A DNA stretch of 64,000 bases from Prorocentrum cordatum (lineage: Eukaryota; Sar; Dinophyceae; Prorocentrales; Prorocentraceae). How positions within the stretch are numbered: the first letter of the stretch is position 1; each line of letters opens with the position of its first letter. The notes under the pieces were generated by a model. The model was not told the DNA's origin, did not search any database, and worked only from the letters and a program-made list of their open reading frames with translations. Shown here piece after piece: positions 10,855 through 22,019 of this stretch. The stretch lies in contig CAUYUJ010000669.1 in NCBI GenBank assembly GCA_963575745.1, positions 139,501 through 203,500 of the forward strand. Direction: 5' to 3'. The position numbers and the translations under genes are program-made.

Positions 10855-11510
10855 AAGCAACAAGCTCTCCTCCTCTTTCTCGCCCTCCACCCATTCTCTT
10901 TCTTCCCCCCCTTTCTCCCTGCCTCCCTCCTCCCTCCCCCTCCTCCTCCGTGCTCCTCCTGCCTCCTGCTCCTCTTCGTCCCTTTTCACTCTTTCCTCTC
11001 GCCTGCTCCCTGCTCTGCCCCTCCTCATCCTTCTCCTTCTCCTTCCTCCTCCTCCCCCCCCCCCCCCCCCCCTCGCCCGAGCCCTGCCGCGCCCCCAAGT
11101 CCCCGCCCCGCCTGCCTTCGGCGGCGCGTCGAAGATCATGGCGCCATCCTTCGGGGCGTCGGAAGGGGGGGGGGGGGGGGCAAAGGAGGGAGGGGGGGGA
11201 GGAGGAGCGAGGAGTGCGAGGAGCGAGGGGGAGGGGCGAGGAGGAGGAACGAGGAAAATGAGGAGGAGTGAGGAGTGAGGAGTAGTCGGAGTGAGGAGGA
11301 GGAGAAGCGACGATAGCGAGGAGGAGGAGGGAGGGGCCCAGGGCCCAGGACTCCACGAGAGAGGATTCGAAAGGAAGCGAGGGACAAAGGAGAGGGAGGG
11401 AGATTGAAGGAATGGGGAACTGAGAAGATGGATGGATCGGATGGATGGCGAGAGGAGGAGAGACAGGAGAGATGGACGGTCGGACGGGCATGGCGATGAG
11501 GAAGGGAGAT
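10855..11510. repeat. Polypyrimidine tract followed by polypurine tract
   Basis: C/T-rich sequence with a C run (about 11050-11075), then G/A-rich sequence (11160-11510). The two strands give long Pro/Ser-rich and Arg/Glu/Gly-rich frames that are artefacts. It probably lies in an intron of the surrounding gene. Confidence 0.7.
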
Positions 11511-11515
11511 AATGA

Positions 11516-11935
11516 TTCATTGACGCCGTCAAAGGTGAGCCAGCGCAGGCGGCGGAGGGGCCCGGGGCGCAGGTGGCAGAGGCGGCGCTGGAGAAGCCCA
11601 TCATCCCCGAGGAGGACAATGACTGGGCGGTCAGCAACCTCTACCCGGCTGCCGTGCCTGACGACGCTCCTCAGGAGATCATCCAGCAATGGGTCGACGG
11701 TTTGAAGACGGCGCGAGCTGCTACCGAAGGGTTTGACGCCGACGCCGAGAAGGCGATGGAGCTGGCGCTGGAGGCCTACGACACCTTTGTCAAGGAGCGC
11801 GGCGCAGAAGCGGCCACCATGATGACGCCGAAGCCCAAGTCTGTTCCGAGACCGCCGGGCACGAGCGTGGCGTCGACGTCGGTGGCAACAGGTGAAGATA
11901 CAGACGCGCCCAGGCTGCGTTCGTACTTCGCGAAG
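11516..11935 (+). CDS. Fourth exon block: acidic helical segment
   Basis: Open after a TGA at 11513-11515. Runs through EKPIIPEEDNDWAVSN and a helical segment to RSYFAKV at about 11935, where AAG|GTCAGT resembles a 5' splice site. The next coding frame (LTPSEFKEIPEEIERR) resumes about 80 bases later, consistent with a short intron. Family not recognised. Confidence 0.45.
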
Positions 11936-12011
11936 GTCAGTGCCAGCATCGGCAATTGTAACGACGGTGGCTTCTCCATCGGCATGACTGCCCCGTCTCG
12001 CCAGTACCGTG

Positions 12012-12614
12012 GCCTTGACGCCGTCAGAGTTCAAAGAGATCCCAGAGGAGATCGAGCGGCGCAGGTCAAAGAACGAGCTTTCAGCGGTGGGCCAGCGCTA
12101 GAAGGCGAACAAGACCGCCCTCGCGGAGCTCCAGACCATGGCGAAGGCAGCCGAGACCAGAGTGGCCCTCTCGCTGCAGCAAGCGAAGCTCAAGAAGCAG
12201 CAGGCTGGAGGCGCTGCTGGCGGAAGCTCGAACCAGGGCAATAGGACGGTCTATGATATGGCCTCGGCGCTCAAGGCGGCGGCCGGCTCCTCCAGCGCCG
12301 AGGCGGACGCGCCCAAGCGCGACAACGTCATCGAGCTCACCGCGAAGATCATCGAGCCCGACGGCGCGTTCGACCCAGCCGTGCCAAATATGGCGGCAGG
12401 CATCGCTACCTCAATGGACCTCCGCGGCCAGTGCATGGCCTACATGGAAGCGTTCCCGGGCACGGAGGAGAAGGCGAGGAACCGCGGGGGCCCGAAGCCG
12501 CTCGCTCCATTGGCGCAGCAGGGGCTGGATTACATCTTGGGCGCCGTCTTCCACGTGAACCAGCGCGTGGAGGCGCCCCTCGGGGGCGCCATGGACGGGC
12601 CGCTGAAGTGCGCC
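12012..12614 (+). pseudogene. Fifth exon block with in-frame TAG
   Basis: Coding-like from LTPSEFKEIPEEIERRRSK onward, but an in-frame TAG (12099-12101) splits it directly before KANKTALAELQTMAKAAETR. It then runs through a Lys/Gln-rich coiled-coil-like stretch and a globular part (VYDMASALKAAAG, then MDLRGQCMAYMEAFPG) to about 12612. There the reading continues in another frame. If real, the stop and the shift would inactivate the gene. Sequencing error cannot be excluded. Confidence 0.45.
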
Positions 12615-13111
12615 CTCGTCCGAGCATCTACGTGGTGGGCAACAAGCTCGAGACGACTGCGTTCGAGCAGGGGCAACTCACGACGTTCAGGGCTTGCTTG
12701 GCCGGCAGCCGCAGCTTCGTCGTGGTCCAGGGCTCAGCGGCGCATCGCTGCATGGACAGCCTGGGCAAGAAGTGCGACGGCAAGGCCGTGGCGTCTTTCT
12801 CGCGCGATTTCGCTCAGAAGGACTTCGACGGTTTCGCGGGGCAGGGCCATGCGATGCGGCATGGCGAGCAGGGGGCGGGCCAGGCTGTGCATTTGCCTCC
12901 TGGCTCGCTCTTCTGGGGGCAGATCGGCGAGAGCGACTTCGGCGGGGCGAAGTCCATCGTGCTTCTCACTGAGAAGACAGACGAGTCTGGCCAGGGCAGC
13001 GGCAACGACTCGGAGGCCTTGCTGTCCGACGTCTGCAAGCGCCTGATGCAGCACGGCAGCGCGAACCAGTTGGCCATTGCAGCCAGGGACCTGCTGGCCA
13101 GCATGAAGTAG
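12612..13111 (+). CDS. Last block of the 8.8-13.1 kb gene (frame-shifted)
   Basis: From RPSIYVVGNKLETTAFEQ to DLLASMK and TAG at 13109-13111. It is separated from the preceding frame by a one-base shift near 12612, with no room for an intron. The domain includes hydrophobic strands (SRSFVVVQGSAAHRC, SIVLLTEKTDES) and ends in a helix. No family recognised. Confidence 0.45.
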
Positions 13112-13204
13112 GGGGCCAGGCTGGCACTGCCGGGCCAGGCCAGCATGAGTTAGGGGCTTGCTGGCCTGGCGGCCTGGCCAGCTGCTGCCTGATGCGGTCC
13201 TGTG

Positions 13205-13285
13205 GCCGACGGCCGACGATGACGATGACGACGAAGCTAATGATCATGATGATGGTGATGGTGATGCTGGTGACTACGAGGAGCG
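13205..13285. repeat. GAT/CAT-rich microsatellite
   Basis: Imperfect GATGAT/GACGAT repetition following the end of the 8.8-13.1 kb gene. Confidence 0.7.
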
Positions 13286-13377
13286 ATGGCTGAAATGACG
13301 AGGGCAACGACGGCCACCGGCCCCTGGCTGAGCCCGGCGCCGCCTGGCGCCTGGCGCGCGCAGGCCCAAGCGACCCG

Positions 13378-13469
13378 CCTCCCCCTCCTCCTCCTCCTCT
13401 TCCCCCTCCTCCTCCTCCTCCTCCTCCTCCCCTCCTCCTCCTCCTCTCTCCTCCCCCCCCCCCTCCTCT

Positions 13470-13501
<32 letters not shown>

Positions 13502-14345
13502 CTATTCCTCGCCCTCCTCATCCTGACCCCCCCCCCTCGCCCGATCGCCGATCGTCTCCGAGATCTTTTTCCCCCGGGCCCCATGCGCTCAGCACGGGGG
13601 ATCGCCGCTGCGCGGCCTGCCTGTCTCTTAGGAGGCAGAAAAAAAAAAAAACATATTGAGGAAGAGGAGGAGGAGGAGGAGGAGGGGGAGGCCCCACCGT
13701 CCTTGCGGAGATCTGGCCCCAATGGGATAGGATAGGGAGTGAGGAGGGCTAGTGAGGCTTCAGAGAGGGAGGGACGAGAGAGGAGGAAGCGTAGAGGAGG
13801 CAGGATGCGAAACGTAGATACTGATTGCTCCCCTCTCCCCTTCCTCCATCCTCCTTCACCCGTCATTCTCCTCCCTTCATCCACCCTGCTTCCTTCTCCC
13901 CTGTCAGCGCCTTCCCCCCAGCCCCCCACCGCGCTTTACCTCCTTCACTCTCCTTGCCTCGCTCCTGCTCACCTTTCACCTAATCCCCCCTACCCTCCTC
14001 CTCCTCCTCCTTCCTCTCCTCCTCCTCCCCCTCCTTCCCCCCCCCCCTCCTCCTCCTCCTCCTCCCCCCCCCCGCCAAGGGCGCGCCCGGCCCGCCCGGC
14101 AGCCCGGGCGCGGCCGCCGGCCGCCGGCGCGGCCCACCGCGGCGCGGCCGCGCGCGGCGCGGCCGCGCTCGGCGTTGAGCCGCGCGGGGGGGCAAGAGGA
14201 GGAGGAAGAGGGGGCAGGAGGAGGAGGGGGATGATAATAATAACGATGAGGAGGAGGGGGCGAGGAGGATGAGGGTGATGAGGAGGAAGCTGGAGCGGAA
14301 GAGGAGGAGAAGCAAAAGGAGGAGGAGGAAGGGGGGAGGTTTCCG
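13378..14345. repeat. Long (CTC/CCT)n and (GAG/AGG)n tracts with a GC-only core
   Basis: Polypyrimidine at 13378-13560, an A run then GAGGAG at 13635-13690, C/T-rich again at 13820-14060, a GC-only stretch with GCGGCGCGGCCGCGC palindromes at 14095-14175, then A/G-rich to 14345. Frames here are low-complexity artefacts. Confidence 0.8.
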
Positions 14346-14479
14346 GAGAACGAAAGGGCGCGCGCGCTTGCAGGCTTGCGTCAAAAGGCTGCTTGCTGCC
14401 TCACTCCCCCAAATTTATCCTTTCTCCTCGTTTATATTCCTCTTCCTATATTTTTACAAGCCCGGGCGGCCGCAAAACC

Positions 14480-15060
14480 CCGCACCCCCCCCCCCCCCCA
14501 AACCGGACTCCTGGGATCCTGGGACTTTGGGGCCCTCCGGACGCCCATTGAAGCGGTCCCGAGTGCCTCAAGAGCGCTCCAAGACAGGCACAAAGCGCTC
14601 CAAGACGCCAAAGATAGCCCCAAGACAGCCTCAGGAGCCCCCAAGACGCCCCAAGCGGCCCCAAAGAAGCCCCCCAAGACGGCCCCGGGAGGCCGAAATG
14701 GTCAATTTTCCAATGTGTTTTTCGATGTTTTCTGCTTTCTCGCCATTTTAGCTTGCCGACGCTCCAAGACAGAACTAGAGGCCCTCAAGAGCGCCCCAAG
14801 ATGGCCCGGGGGGGGCCCAAAACGGCCCCAACACGGCCCCAAGACGGCTCTGGAGCGGCCCGAAACAGCCCAAGAGGCGCCCAAGAAGGCCCAAGAGGGC
14901 CCCGAGAAAGCTTCAAACGAGCCCCCACAGGGCGATCAAAAGTTCAAACATCTAACTTTCCGCCCCAAGTGGGCCCCAGGAGGCCCCAGGAGGGCCCCAA
15001 GAGGCCCCAAGAGGCTTCCAAAGGCCCCGAGGACTCCCAAGGGCTGCGGCTGCCGGCCCT
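14480..15060. repeat. CCAAGA(C/G)-GGCCCC degenerate array
   Basis: Repetition of short blocks such as CCCCAAGACGGCCCC and AAGAGGCCC with a period near 12-15 bp. This is the reverse complement of the array at 33760-35950 (GGCCGTCTTGGGG type). The Pro/Lys-rich frame across it comes from the repeat. Confidence 0.8.
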
Positions 15061-15894
15061 GCCTCTGGCCCCCCGCTCTCGGCTTTCGGGCAGAGGCCGC
15101 CCGCGGGGTTGGGCGGTTTCTGGAGCGGCGCCTCTCGGTGCGACGCGGACAAATTGCTTTGCCGCTCCCCGACGGCACCTTCATTATCCCTCTCCCTCCT
15201 CCTCTTCCTCCTCATGATCTGGCAGTCCTTGGAGCCGCAGCCCCCTGGTCTGTTTCCATATGTGCTCGCAAGGCATCTCCGTTTGTCTCACCCCCATGCG
15301 CAGGTCGAGACAGCACGCCGCCCCAATGCGTGCCTTACCTTACCTTACCTCATGATATTCCTCCCTTCGCCGCGCCTCCCCAAATCGCCCTCCACTTCTT
15401 TCCCGCCCCTTCTGTCCGACGTTTTGTATTTCCGGAGCCTCCACGGCCGCTCTCATCGCCGCTGATGGGTCCGCTGGGACATTCTCATGGAGCCCCAGTG
15501 GCGCGCGGACCAGCAGAGCGAGGGCGCGAGCAAGTAAGGTGCAGGTCCGGGAACTGGGCGCGAACCAACCGCGGTTCAAAGACCGTGGAGGGCCGCGCTA
15601 AACGCCAACGCGCGCAAGGGTTGAAGGACCAAGGTGCATGGCGCGAAGCGCCAATGCAGTCTTGTATATATATATATATATATATATATAAAGTTTCGCT
15701 AAAGCAACTGATCAGAGTTGGCCTACCCGCGCCCTTCTGGAACTCGATTGAAGATCAGCTGCCCGGCGCCTACCACCCGCGAGCGCAAACCTAATCTAAA
15801 TGGAATCCCCCACCCCTAGACCTCGATCGCTGCCGCTTCCGTGCCAAACCCAAGAATTCCCCGCGCAGAAGTGACCAAGCCCACCAAGCCTATC
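15061..15894. other. Unassigned region with (TA)n
   Basis: Includes a ~28-base TATATA run at about 15664-15691 and a TTACC repeat near 15340-15350. No supportable gene. Confidence 0.5.
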
Positions 15895-17160
15895 CCTGGG
15901 TGGCTGCGACCTGTGAAGCTGTCGCCACTTTCGAGGCCTGCTGGGGGGCCCAGCACAGTGACTCTACGCGCAGATTCAAATTAAACCTCGCCGTCCCTGG
16001 GGGGCCGCGATCTGCGAAACGGTCGCCACTTTCGAGGCCTGCTGGGGGGCCCAGCACAGTGGCGCCACACGCAGATTCAAATTAGACCTCGCCATCCCTT
16101 GGGGGGGGGGGGGGGGGGCTGCGATCTGTGAAACTGCTGCCACTTTCGAGGCTTGCTGGGGGGCCCGCCCAGCACAGTGGCGCCACGCGCGGGCGCAAAT
16201 TTGACCTCGCCATCCCGAGGGGGCTGCGATCTGTGAAACTGCCGCCACTTTCGAGGCCTGCTGCGGGGCCCAGCACAGTGGCGCCACACCCAAATTCAAT
16301 TTAGACCTCGCCATCCCGGGGGGGGCTGCGATCTGTGAAACTGTCGCCACTTTCGAGGCCTGCTGGGGGGCCCAGCGCAGTGACTCCACGCGCAGATTCA
16401 AATTAGACCTCGCCATCCCTAGGGCCTAGGGGGCTGCGATCTGCGAAACTGTCACGACTTTCGAGGCCTGCTGGGGGGGCCCAGCACAGTGACGCTACAC
16501 GCAAATTCAAATTAGACCTCGCCGTCCCTGGGGGGCTGCGATCTGCGAAACTGTCGCCACTTTCGAGGCCTGCAGGGGGGCCCAGCACAGTTTTCACGCG
16601 CAGATTCAAATCAGACCTCGCCATCCCTGGGGGGGGGGGGCTGCGATCTGTGAAACTGTCGCCACTTTCGAGGCCTGCTGGGGGGCCCAGCACAGTGGCG
16701 CCACGCGCAGATTCAAATTAGACCTCGCCATCCCTGGGGGGCTGCGATCTGTGAAACTGTCGCCACTTTCGAGGCCTGCTGGGGGGGCCCAGCACAGTGA
16801 CGCCACGCGCGGACCCAAATTAGACCTCGCCATCCCTGGGGGGCTGCGATCTGTGAAACTGTCGCCACTTTCGAGGCCTGCTGGGGGGCCCAGCACAGTG
16901 ACGCCACACGCAATTCAAACTAGACCTCGCCATCCCTGGGGGGGGGGGGGGGCGATCTGTGAAACGGCTGCCACTTTCGAGGCCTGCTGGGGGGGGGGGG
17001 GCGGCGCAGTCAGGCCACGCGCAGACCCAAATAAGACTACGCCATCCCTGGGGGGCTGCCATCCCTCGATCACATCATCCTCGAACCGTTGTTTTTTCTG
17101 GGACATCGCCGCAGACTCAAGTTAGACCTCGCCATCTCTCGGGGGCTGCGATATGAGATC
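15895..17160. repeat. ~105-bp tandem array, about 11 copies
   Basis: TTTCGAGGCCTGC recurs about every 101-114 bp from ~15927 to ~16976. Each unit also carries CTGCGATCTGTGAAACTG, GCCCAGCACAGTG, a CACGCGCAGATTCAAATTAG stretch and ACCTCGCCATCCCT. Length differences come mainly from a G run between units. The last copies diverge and fade by ~17160. Confidence 0.95.
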
Positions 17161-17317
17161 TTCGCTCTCGCAGTGGCTAGGGATGCTAGTGGCGATGGGG
17201 TCCTTGTCCTGTAGCCAGTGTCCTGCGAGTCTCCCGGATTCCGTCTGCAGACATATGTAGCCCTCGCTCCGTCATCCCCCCCCTTATAAAGTGTCCTAAA
17301 CGATTTGCGCCCCGCGT

Positions 17318-18178
17318 TTGCGCGGGGGTTGCGTGCGTCGCCAGGGTAATTCTTTCAGCAGGCGGAGTCGGAGTTGGTCGATGTTTGTCAACTGCAGCGC
17401 CTTGAGGACCACTGCGGACAGGCAGGCCGCCCTCGTTGGATGCGTCCGCCACTTGCTGGGCCGCAGCCTCACGGCCGACTCAGGGGTGCTGTCCTCTCTT
17501 GCTGCTGGAGGTGCGTTGCGCCTCGCGCCAGCGACGTGGTCTTCTTGGCCCAGGCGGCCCTATCGCCGGGGCATTGGGACAAGCATGGCACGAGACGGCA
17601 GCGCCAACGGCGCCGCAGCATTTCAGGCGACCGTTGGTTCTCACCACTGGGAGAACGTGCAGCTGAGATGCGTTCGAGCCTGCTCGCGCCTCTGTAGCGC
17701 AGTCTCACGCGCGGCACCTTGCAGCGCGAGATCTACCCCATCATGGAGCTTCGGCGTGACGCCAAGGCCAACGCCGGGAGCGTCGGGCGACAGCGAGCAG
17801 GAGAGCGGGCCAAGAAGTGGAGAGCTCGACTCATGGATGCATCGCGCGACGGAGCAAGTCTCATACATAGGTTCACCAAGTGGTAGACTTCCCCTCGACG
17901 CGGTCGAGAATCGCGGCCGCGCCTCCCGCCAGCTGGAGAACCCGCGGATGGCCGCGGGCACGGGGGCCAAAGACTGGTTCGACGCGTGGGCCAGCCACGA
18001 CGACATCACTGCAGGAATGCCTCGCCGTCCATGGGAGGACATGGAATATGATGAGTGCATGTTGACAGGCATCGCAGACCTCAGCGCGCCCTAGCTCGGA
18101 GCCGCATGCACGGCGCTCAAGCCGCGCACGAGCATCGGCATCGACAACTGGCACCCCGAATGGTGAAGTTGGCTTTTC
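17318..18178 (+). pseudogene. LINE pre-RT region with internal TAG
   Basis: A long frame ends at TAG 18092-18094, but the same frame reads on as CTALKPRTSIGIDNWHPEW. That is the kind of sequence found just before RT motif 1 in these elements (a Gly-Asp/Asn-Trp-His-Pro signature). The upstream part is Arg/Ala/Ser-rich with no named domain. The stop separates it from the RT. Confidence 0.45.
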
Positions 18179-18559
18179 AAACGGTGCGATGCAGTATCTT
18201 TTGGATGCGTTTTATTGTGCATGTTTGCCGCAGAGCGCAATGGCCAGCGCAGATGCGCTACGTCGTGTTTTCTATTTCCCAAGCGCAAGGGTGGCTCTGG
18301 GCCGCTGGGGCTTCTCCCTGCGCCAATGGGAGTCGCTGAAAGGACGCGCGCATCATGGCTCTGCGCCTAGGGGACATGGTCAAAACAACACATGGCGCAG
18401 CTGCGCCAGGTGGAGGCGCCGAGGATGCGATCTGGCACCAGATGTTGGCCGACGGGGGCGCTGACATCGGCGAGGGCATTGCCGTCGCCGCGGGCGTCGT
18501 GGACCTCGAGAGGGCCTCCGAGCATACCTCCGCGCACAAGCTCCTGGGGGGTCGTGGAC

Positions 18560-18940
18560 GAGGTTGGCCCCCGAGCAGCTGCTCAAGCTCGAGGTCTCTA
18601 CACCTGTCGGCGCTTCGTCGCTTTCAGGGGCGCCCTCAGCAAGCGCGCTGGGGCCACCTTCTCGGCGGCGGTCGCAGGCGGCTCAGCGGGCGCGAGGGCG
18701 GCCTGGATGGTCGCCATGCCCGCGGTTGATCGAATTTCACACAGGTGGCCACGCATGTACATCGAACTGTTCGTTGACGACCTCAGCCTCCAGCGGCGTG
18801 CGGATCGCGCCGCTGCGTCGGAGGAGCTGGGGCGCCATCAGCTACTGCGTCGAGCAGATCGGGGGGGAAGGCCTGCCTGTCTCCCGACGTCGGCCAGGGG
18901 CTCCAGCAGGCAAGGGCTGCGTCCTTGCCGCGGCCCCTAG
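18560..18940 (+). pseudogene. Reverse transcriptase remnant (FVDD)
   Basis: The frame contains MYIELFVDDLSLQ, matching the RT catalytic motif C (hydrophobic-Val-Asp-Asp-hydrophobic) at 18755-18793. It is preceded by RFVAFRGALSKRAGATFSAA, which could be the palm region before it. The surrounding frames change within a few hundred bases, so the RT is broken. Confidence 0.55.
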
Positions 18941-19489
18941 GGCGCGTCGGGCACGCCGGCGCTGGGCAGCCAGCCTCGGCCTCGAGCTCAGAGCACGCAG
19001 TGATCAGTGCTAGGAAGGAGGCGGCCGAGGATTTCCCAGCGTTTGCGCAGCGCGCTCGGACTTCGGATGCTTCCTCGCCCCTCTCCGCTCTCGGCTTGAC
19101 TTTTCGCCCGCCCCCGGGTCCTTTCCCGCAAGTGCAGCAGCAACGCGATGGGATATATCACGAATTCGGAGACAGCCCTCCGGCCCCCCAGGGTGCAAGA
19201 GCGGCGGTTGGGGGGGGCGCGCGTTTCTGAGTGCTGAAGGGGTCGTCCTGAAAGCTGGCAGAGGCACCCTGGGTGGACATCGATTATGTGGCACGGTGCT
19301 CAGAGCGGAGCTCATGGGCAGCCCAAGCTGCACCAGCATACTGCTCTGCCGATCAGGGTTGAAGTGGACAACGCCAGTGCTGTTACAGGTTTTGCCAGAG
19401 GCGGGGTGCGGCGCACGCGCAGGCGACGCCCGCATGCCGACCTCTGAAGGCAGATTTGGCACATTGTTCAGGATTCGTTCGCGGCCCCA

Positions 19490-19690
19490 GGTGGCCTTGA
19501 CCTGACCAAGGTCAAGGCCCACTCGGGCCGCGATCCCACGGGCCTCCAGGGCCAGGGCCTCGAGAGGCCCGGCATTCTCGGGAATGTCCAGGCCGATAGA
19601 GAGGCCAAGCTCAGAGCCCAGTTGGGTGACGTGCCGCGCTGGCAAAACGATGCGTGGAGCGAGCGCTCCACTGACTGTTGTACAATGTAA
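19490..19690 (+). pseudogene. RNase H C-terminal remnant of the LINE
   Basis: LTKVKAHSGRDP, followed by GNVQADREAKL, matches the end of type-I RNase H (the His loop and the final catalytic Asp in 'GN..AD..A'). The frame ends at TAA 19688-19690. The DGS and central Glu motifs are not readable in the same frame upstream. Confidence 0.55.
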
Positions 19691-19959
19691 AATGTTGTGG
19701 CCAGCATGGCGCTGCGTATTGGAATCTGCCTTGGCACCACTGGCAGGGCGAATATGGGCCCGGGGGCTCGTGCGAGGCATGGAGCACAGTCAGGACTGGA
19801 CCCCCCCCCTGAGGCCACTCCTCAAATTTCTGCGCTGGGACCGACAAGCCTGGCGGCGCCAGAATACGTTGTGGCAGGCGCGCACTTTGCGCGAGAAGCA
19901 CGAAGAGATTGCTCCGCACTCCCTGTCGTCAACCTCCCTCCTGCGACTCTCGGTTCGTC

Positions 19960-20180
19960 CCCGCTGTTGCAGCCCGCGCGAGACCACTTGCGCGCACGCC
20001 TGTCTTCCTTCGTATTGGCGGCTACCTGTTTTGTGGCAATTGTGGGGCCTTCTCCAGCGGGCGGGCCAAGAGGATGTTGTTGGCTTGCGACGACGAACCT
20101 GTTAACTCGCAGGCGAGATGCCGTCGACACAAGCTTCTCAGAGGTGAGCACCCCTACAGAGGGGGTGAGAATTTGGGACG
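19960..20180 (+). pseudogene. LINE C-terminal CxxC tail
   Basis: LRIGGYLFCGNCGAFSSGR, followed by RRHKLLRGEHPYRGG, resembles the Cys-Gly-x-Cys...Arg-Leu-x-x-Gly-x-His-Pro tail that closes dinoflagellate non-LTR polyproteins. It lies downstream of the RNase H remnant, in another frame. Confidence 0.45.
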
Positions 20181-20340
20181 GGCCCGCGGCGCCGCCATCG
20201 CCAAGCGAAGCGGCGGGGGTCCGCAAGTCATTGCAGGGCGCTGGATAGCGGACGGGGGGCGAAAATGGCAGGAGGCGAGCGCACACTCTTTTCAGGCCTC
20301 GGTTAGCAGCAGAGCGCAGCCAGGGGAGCTCAGGAAGAAA

Positions 20341-20475
20341 AGGTATTCCTCCTCCTTCTCCTCCTCCTCCTCCTCTTCTCCCCCTCCTCCTTCTCCCCCT
20401 CCTCCTCCTCCTCGTCCTCCTCCTCCTCCTCCTCCTCCTCCTCCTCCTCCTCCTCCCTCTTCCTCTCCCTTCTCA
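20341..20475. repeat. (TCC)n microsatellite
   Basis: Near-perfect CTC/TCC repetition immediately after the LINE tail. Confidence 0.95.
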
Positions 20476-20759
20476 TGGAGGTCTCCGTCGGCTCTCTTGC
20501 GCGTGTCGGCGCGATGCCGTTGTTTGCTTTTTCACATTGCTCATCTTGGCCCCACCAGCACAAACCTTTCTCCTTCTCCCCCCCTGCCTCGTAAGGCTGG
20601 GCGCCATTGCGGAGCTGCTGTTGCGGACCGCCCTCGATCGGGGGACCGCGGACGATGCGACCGTGTGCGTGGCCGTAGCCACTTGAGCCGCACCACGAAA
20701 AGAGGATGTGCCCAAACCTTTGGCGACTTGGGAAGCCGCGCGAGGAGGATTCGAATTCG

Positions 20760-21085
20760 AGTGCATTTGTTGTTGTTGTTGTTTTTTGTGTGCGTGTGTG
20801 TGTGTGTGTGTGCTTGTGTGTCTGTGCCTTTCGTCTCCCGCTCTCCCCCGATGCGCCCATCGCGACTGACCCCTTGCGAGTGATGCTGTCGACTCCCTAC
20901 GGGCGGATTCAGTATCTCCGCGCCGCGTTATCTTGTTCGGCCGCGCGCGTGTTTTCGCCCGACCTTTCCGCCGCGTCGCTGCCCGCATGGCCGCGACGCC
21001 AAAAGTCGTGTGTGTGTGTGTGTGCGTGCGTGCGTGCGTGTGTGTGTGTGTGTGTTTGTGCGTTTGTGCGTTTGTGTGGCCCGGT
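20760..21085. repeat. Two (GT)n microsatellites
   Basis: TTG then GTGTGT at 20766-20830, and GTGTGT/GCGTGC at 21007-21080, separated by unique sequence. A third, shorter GT tract lies at ~21320-21355. Confidence 0.9.
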
Positions 21086-21782
21086 CCCTGGGCTGACGCT
21101 GCCCGACCTGGACCCGGCAGCGCTGCAGCACGCGTGGTCGTGACGCAAAAATGTGTTGTGCGCGGGTGTTTGCCTACCGCAGTCTTAGCCTGGCCCGCCG
21201 ACTGCAACCCACTGGTGCGCTGTGCTCCCCAATCCTTTGTGATTTCATCGCCGCCAGCTGCAGTCGCCGATGCATCTTTACCGCACGATTGATGTCGAGT
21301 TGGGCCGCGACCGCTGGAAGTGTATGTGTGTGCTTGTGTGTGTTTTGTGCGCGTGCTTGCGAAGGTATGCTTAGTTGGGCCTCCTGGGGGCTCCCTGTCC
21401 CCACGCCAGGATGCAAGTCAAGAGTTGTTCTGCCCAGAAAGCACGGCAAGACGAGTCCGAAACAAAGCTGCATCGACAAGTCCGTTTTGATACGCAACAC
21501 GTGCCGTGTTCAAAACGTCCGTGTTCGCACGCTGCGTGTTGGTTCAACGTGTTGGCCCACGTCTTGAGGAAGGTATCGCGCCAAACGTACGTTTGTACTT
21601 TACGTGTTGATCTAAATGTCAACACGCTACGGGTTGCGTGTTGCGTATCGGGTTCGCTAAAGTCCGAATTGCTTGTTTTTTATTCGAGGCAAGTCCTCTT
21701 GAGACTCGACAGAAACGGCGCTACGTTCCCGACCATATTGTGGCGTTGGGTCCGCGCATGCAAGAGGGATTCCCGCGTCTTT

Positions 21783-21985
21783 TCCGTTTTTCCTCCTCCA
21801 CCTCCTCCACCTCCTCCTCCTCGTCCTCCTCCTCTTCCACCTCCTCTTCCTCCTCCTCTTCTCTCTCCTCCTCCTCGTCCTCTTCCTCCTCCTGCTCCTC
21901 CTCCTCCTCTCCTCCTCCTCATCTCCTCCTCCTCCTCCTCCTCCTCCTCCTCCTCCTCCTCCTCCTCCTCCTCCTCCTCCTCCCG
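21783..21985. repeat. (TCC)n microsatellite, ~200 bp
   Basis: Long TCC/CTC repetition, becoming perfect at 21925-21982. The Ser-rich frame across it is an artefact. Confidence 0.95.
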
Positions 21986-22019
21986 TCACCCTCGTCACCC
22001 CCGTCGCTTTGGCACACCC

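Larger units (their letters stand above)
17300..20200 (+). mobile_element. Decayed LINE-type (non-LTR) retroelement
   Basis: In order on the plus strand: a pre-RT linker (17318-18178, with a stop), a reverse-transcriptase remnant with Phe-Val-Asp-Asp (18770-18781), an RNase H C-terminal remnant (19490-19690) and a CxxC-containing tail (about 19960-20180). Consecutive parts lie in different frames and contain stops, so the copy cannot encode one protein. The order matches dinoflagellate non-LTR elements with an RNase H domain. An endonuclease domain was not identified. Confidence 0.65.

Noticed and set aside
10325-12034. 569-codon minus-strand frame
   Set aside because: Pro/Ser/Arg/Gly low complexity from the polypurine/polypyrimidine tract; it is antisense to better coding frames.
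14376-15794. 472-codon plus-strand frame rich in Lys-Thr-Ala-Pro
   Set aside because: Produced by the short CCAAGA repeat array; no globular or conserved segment.
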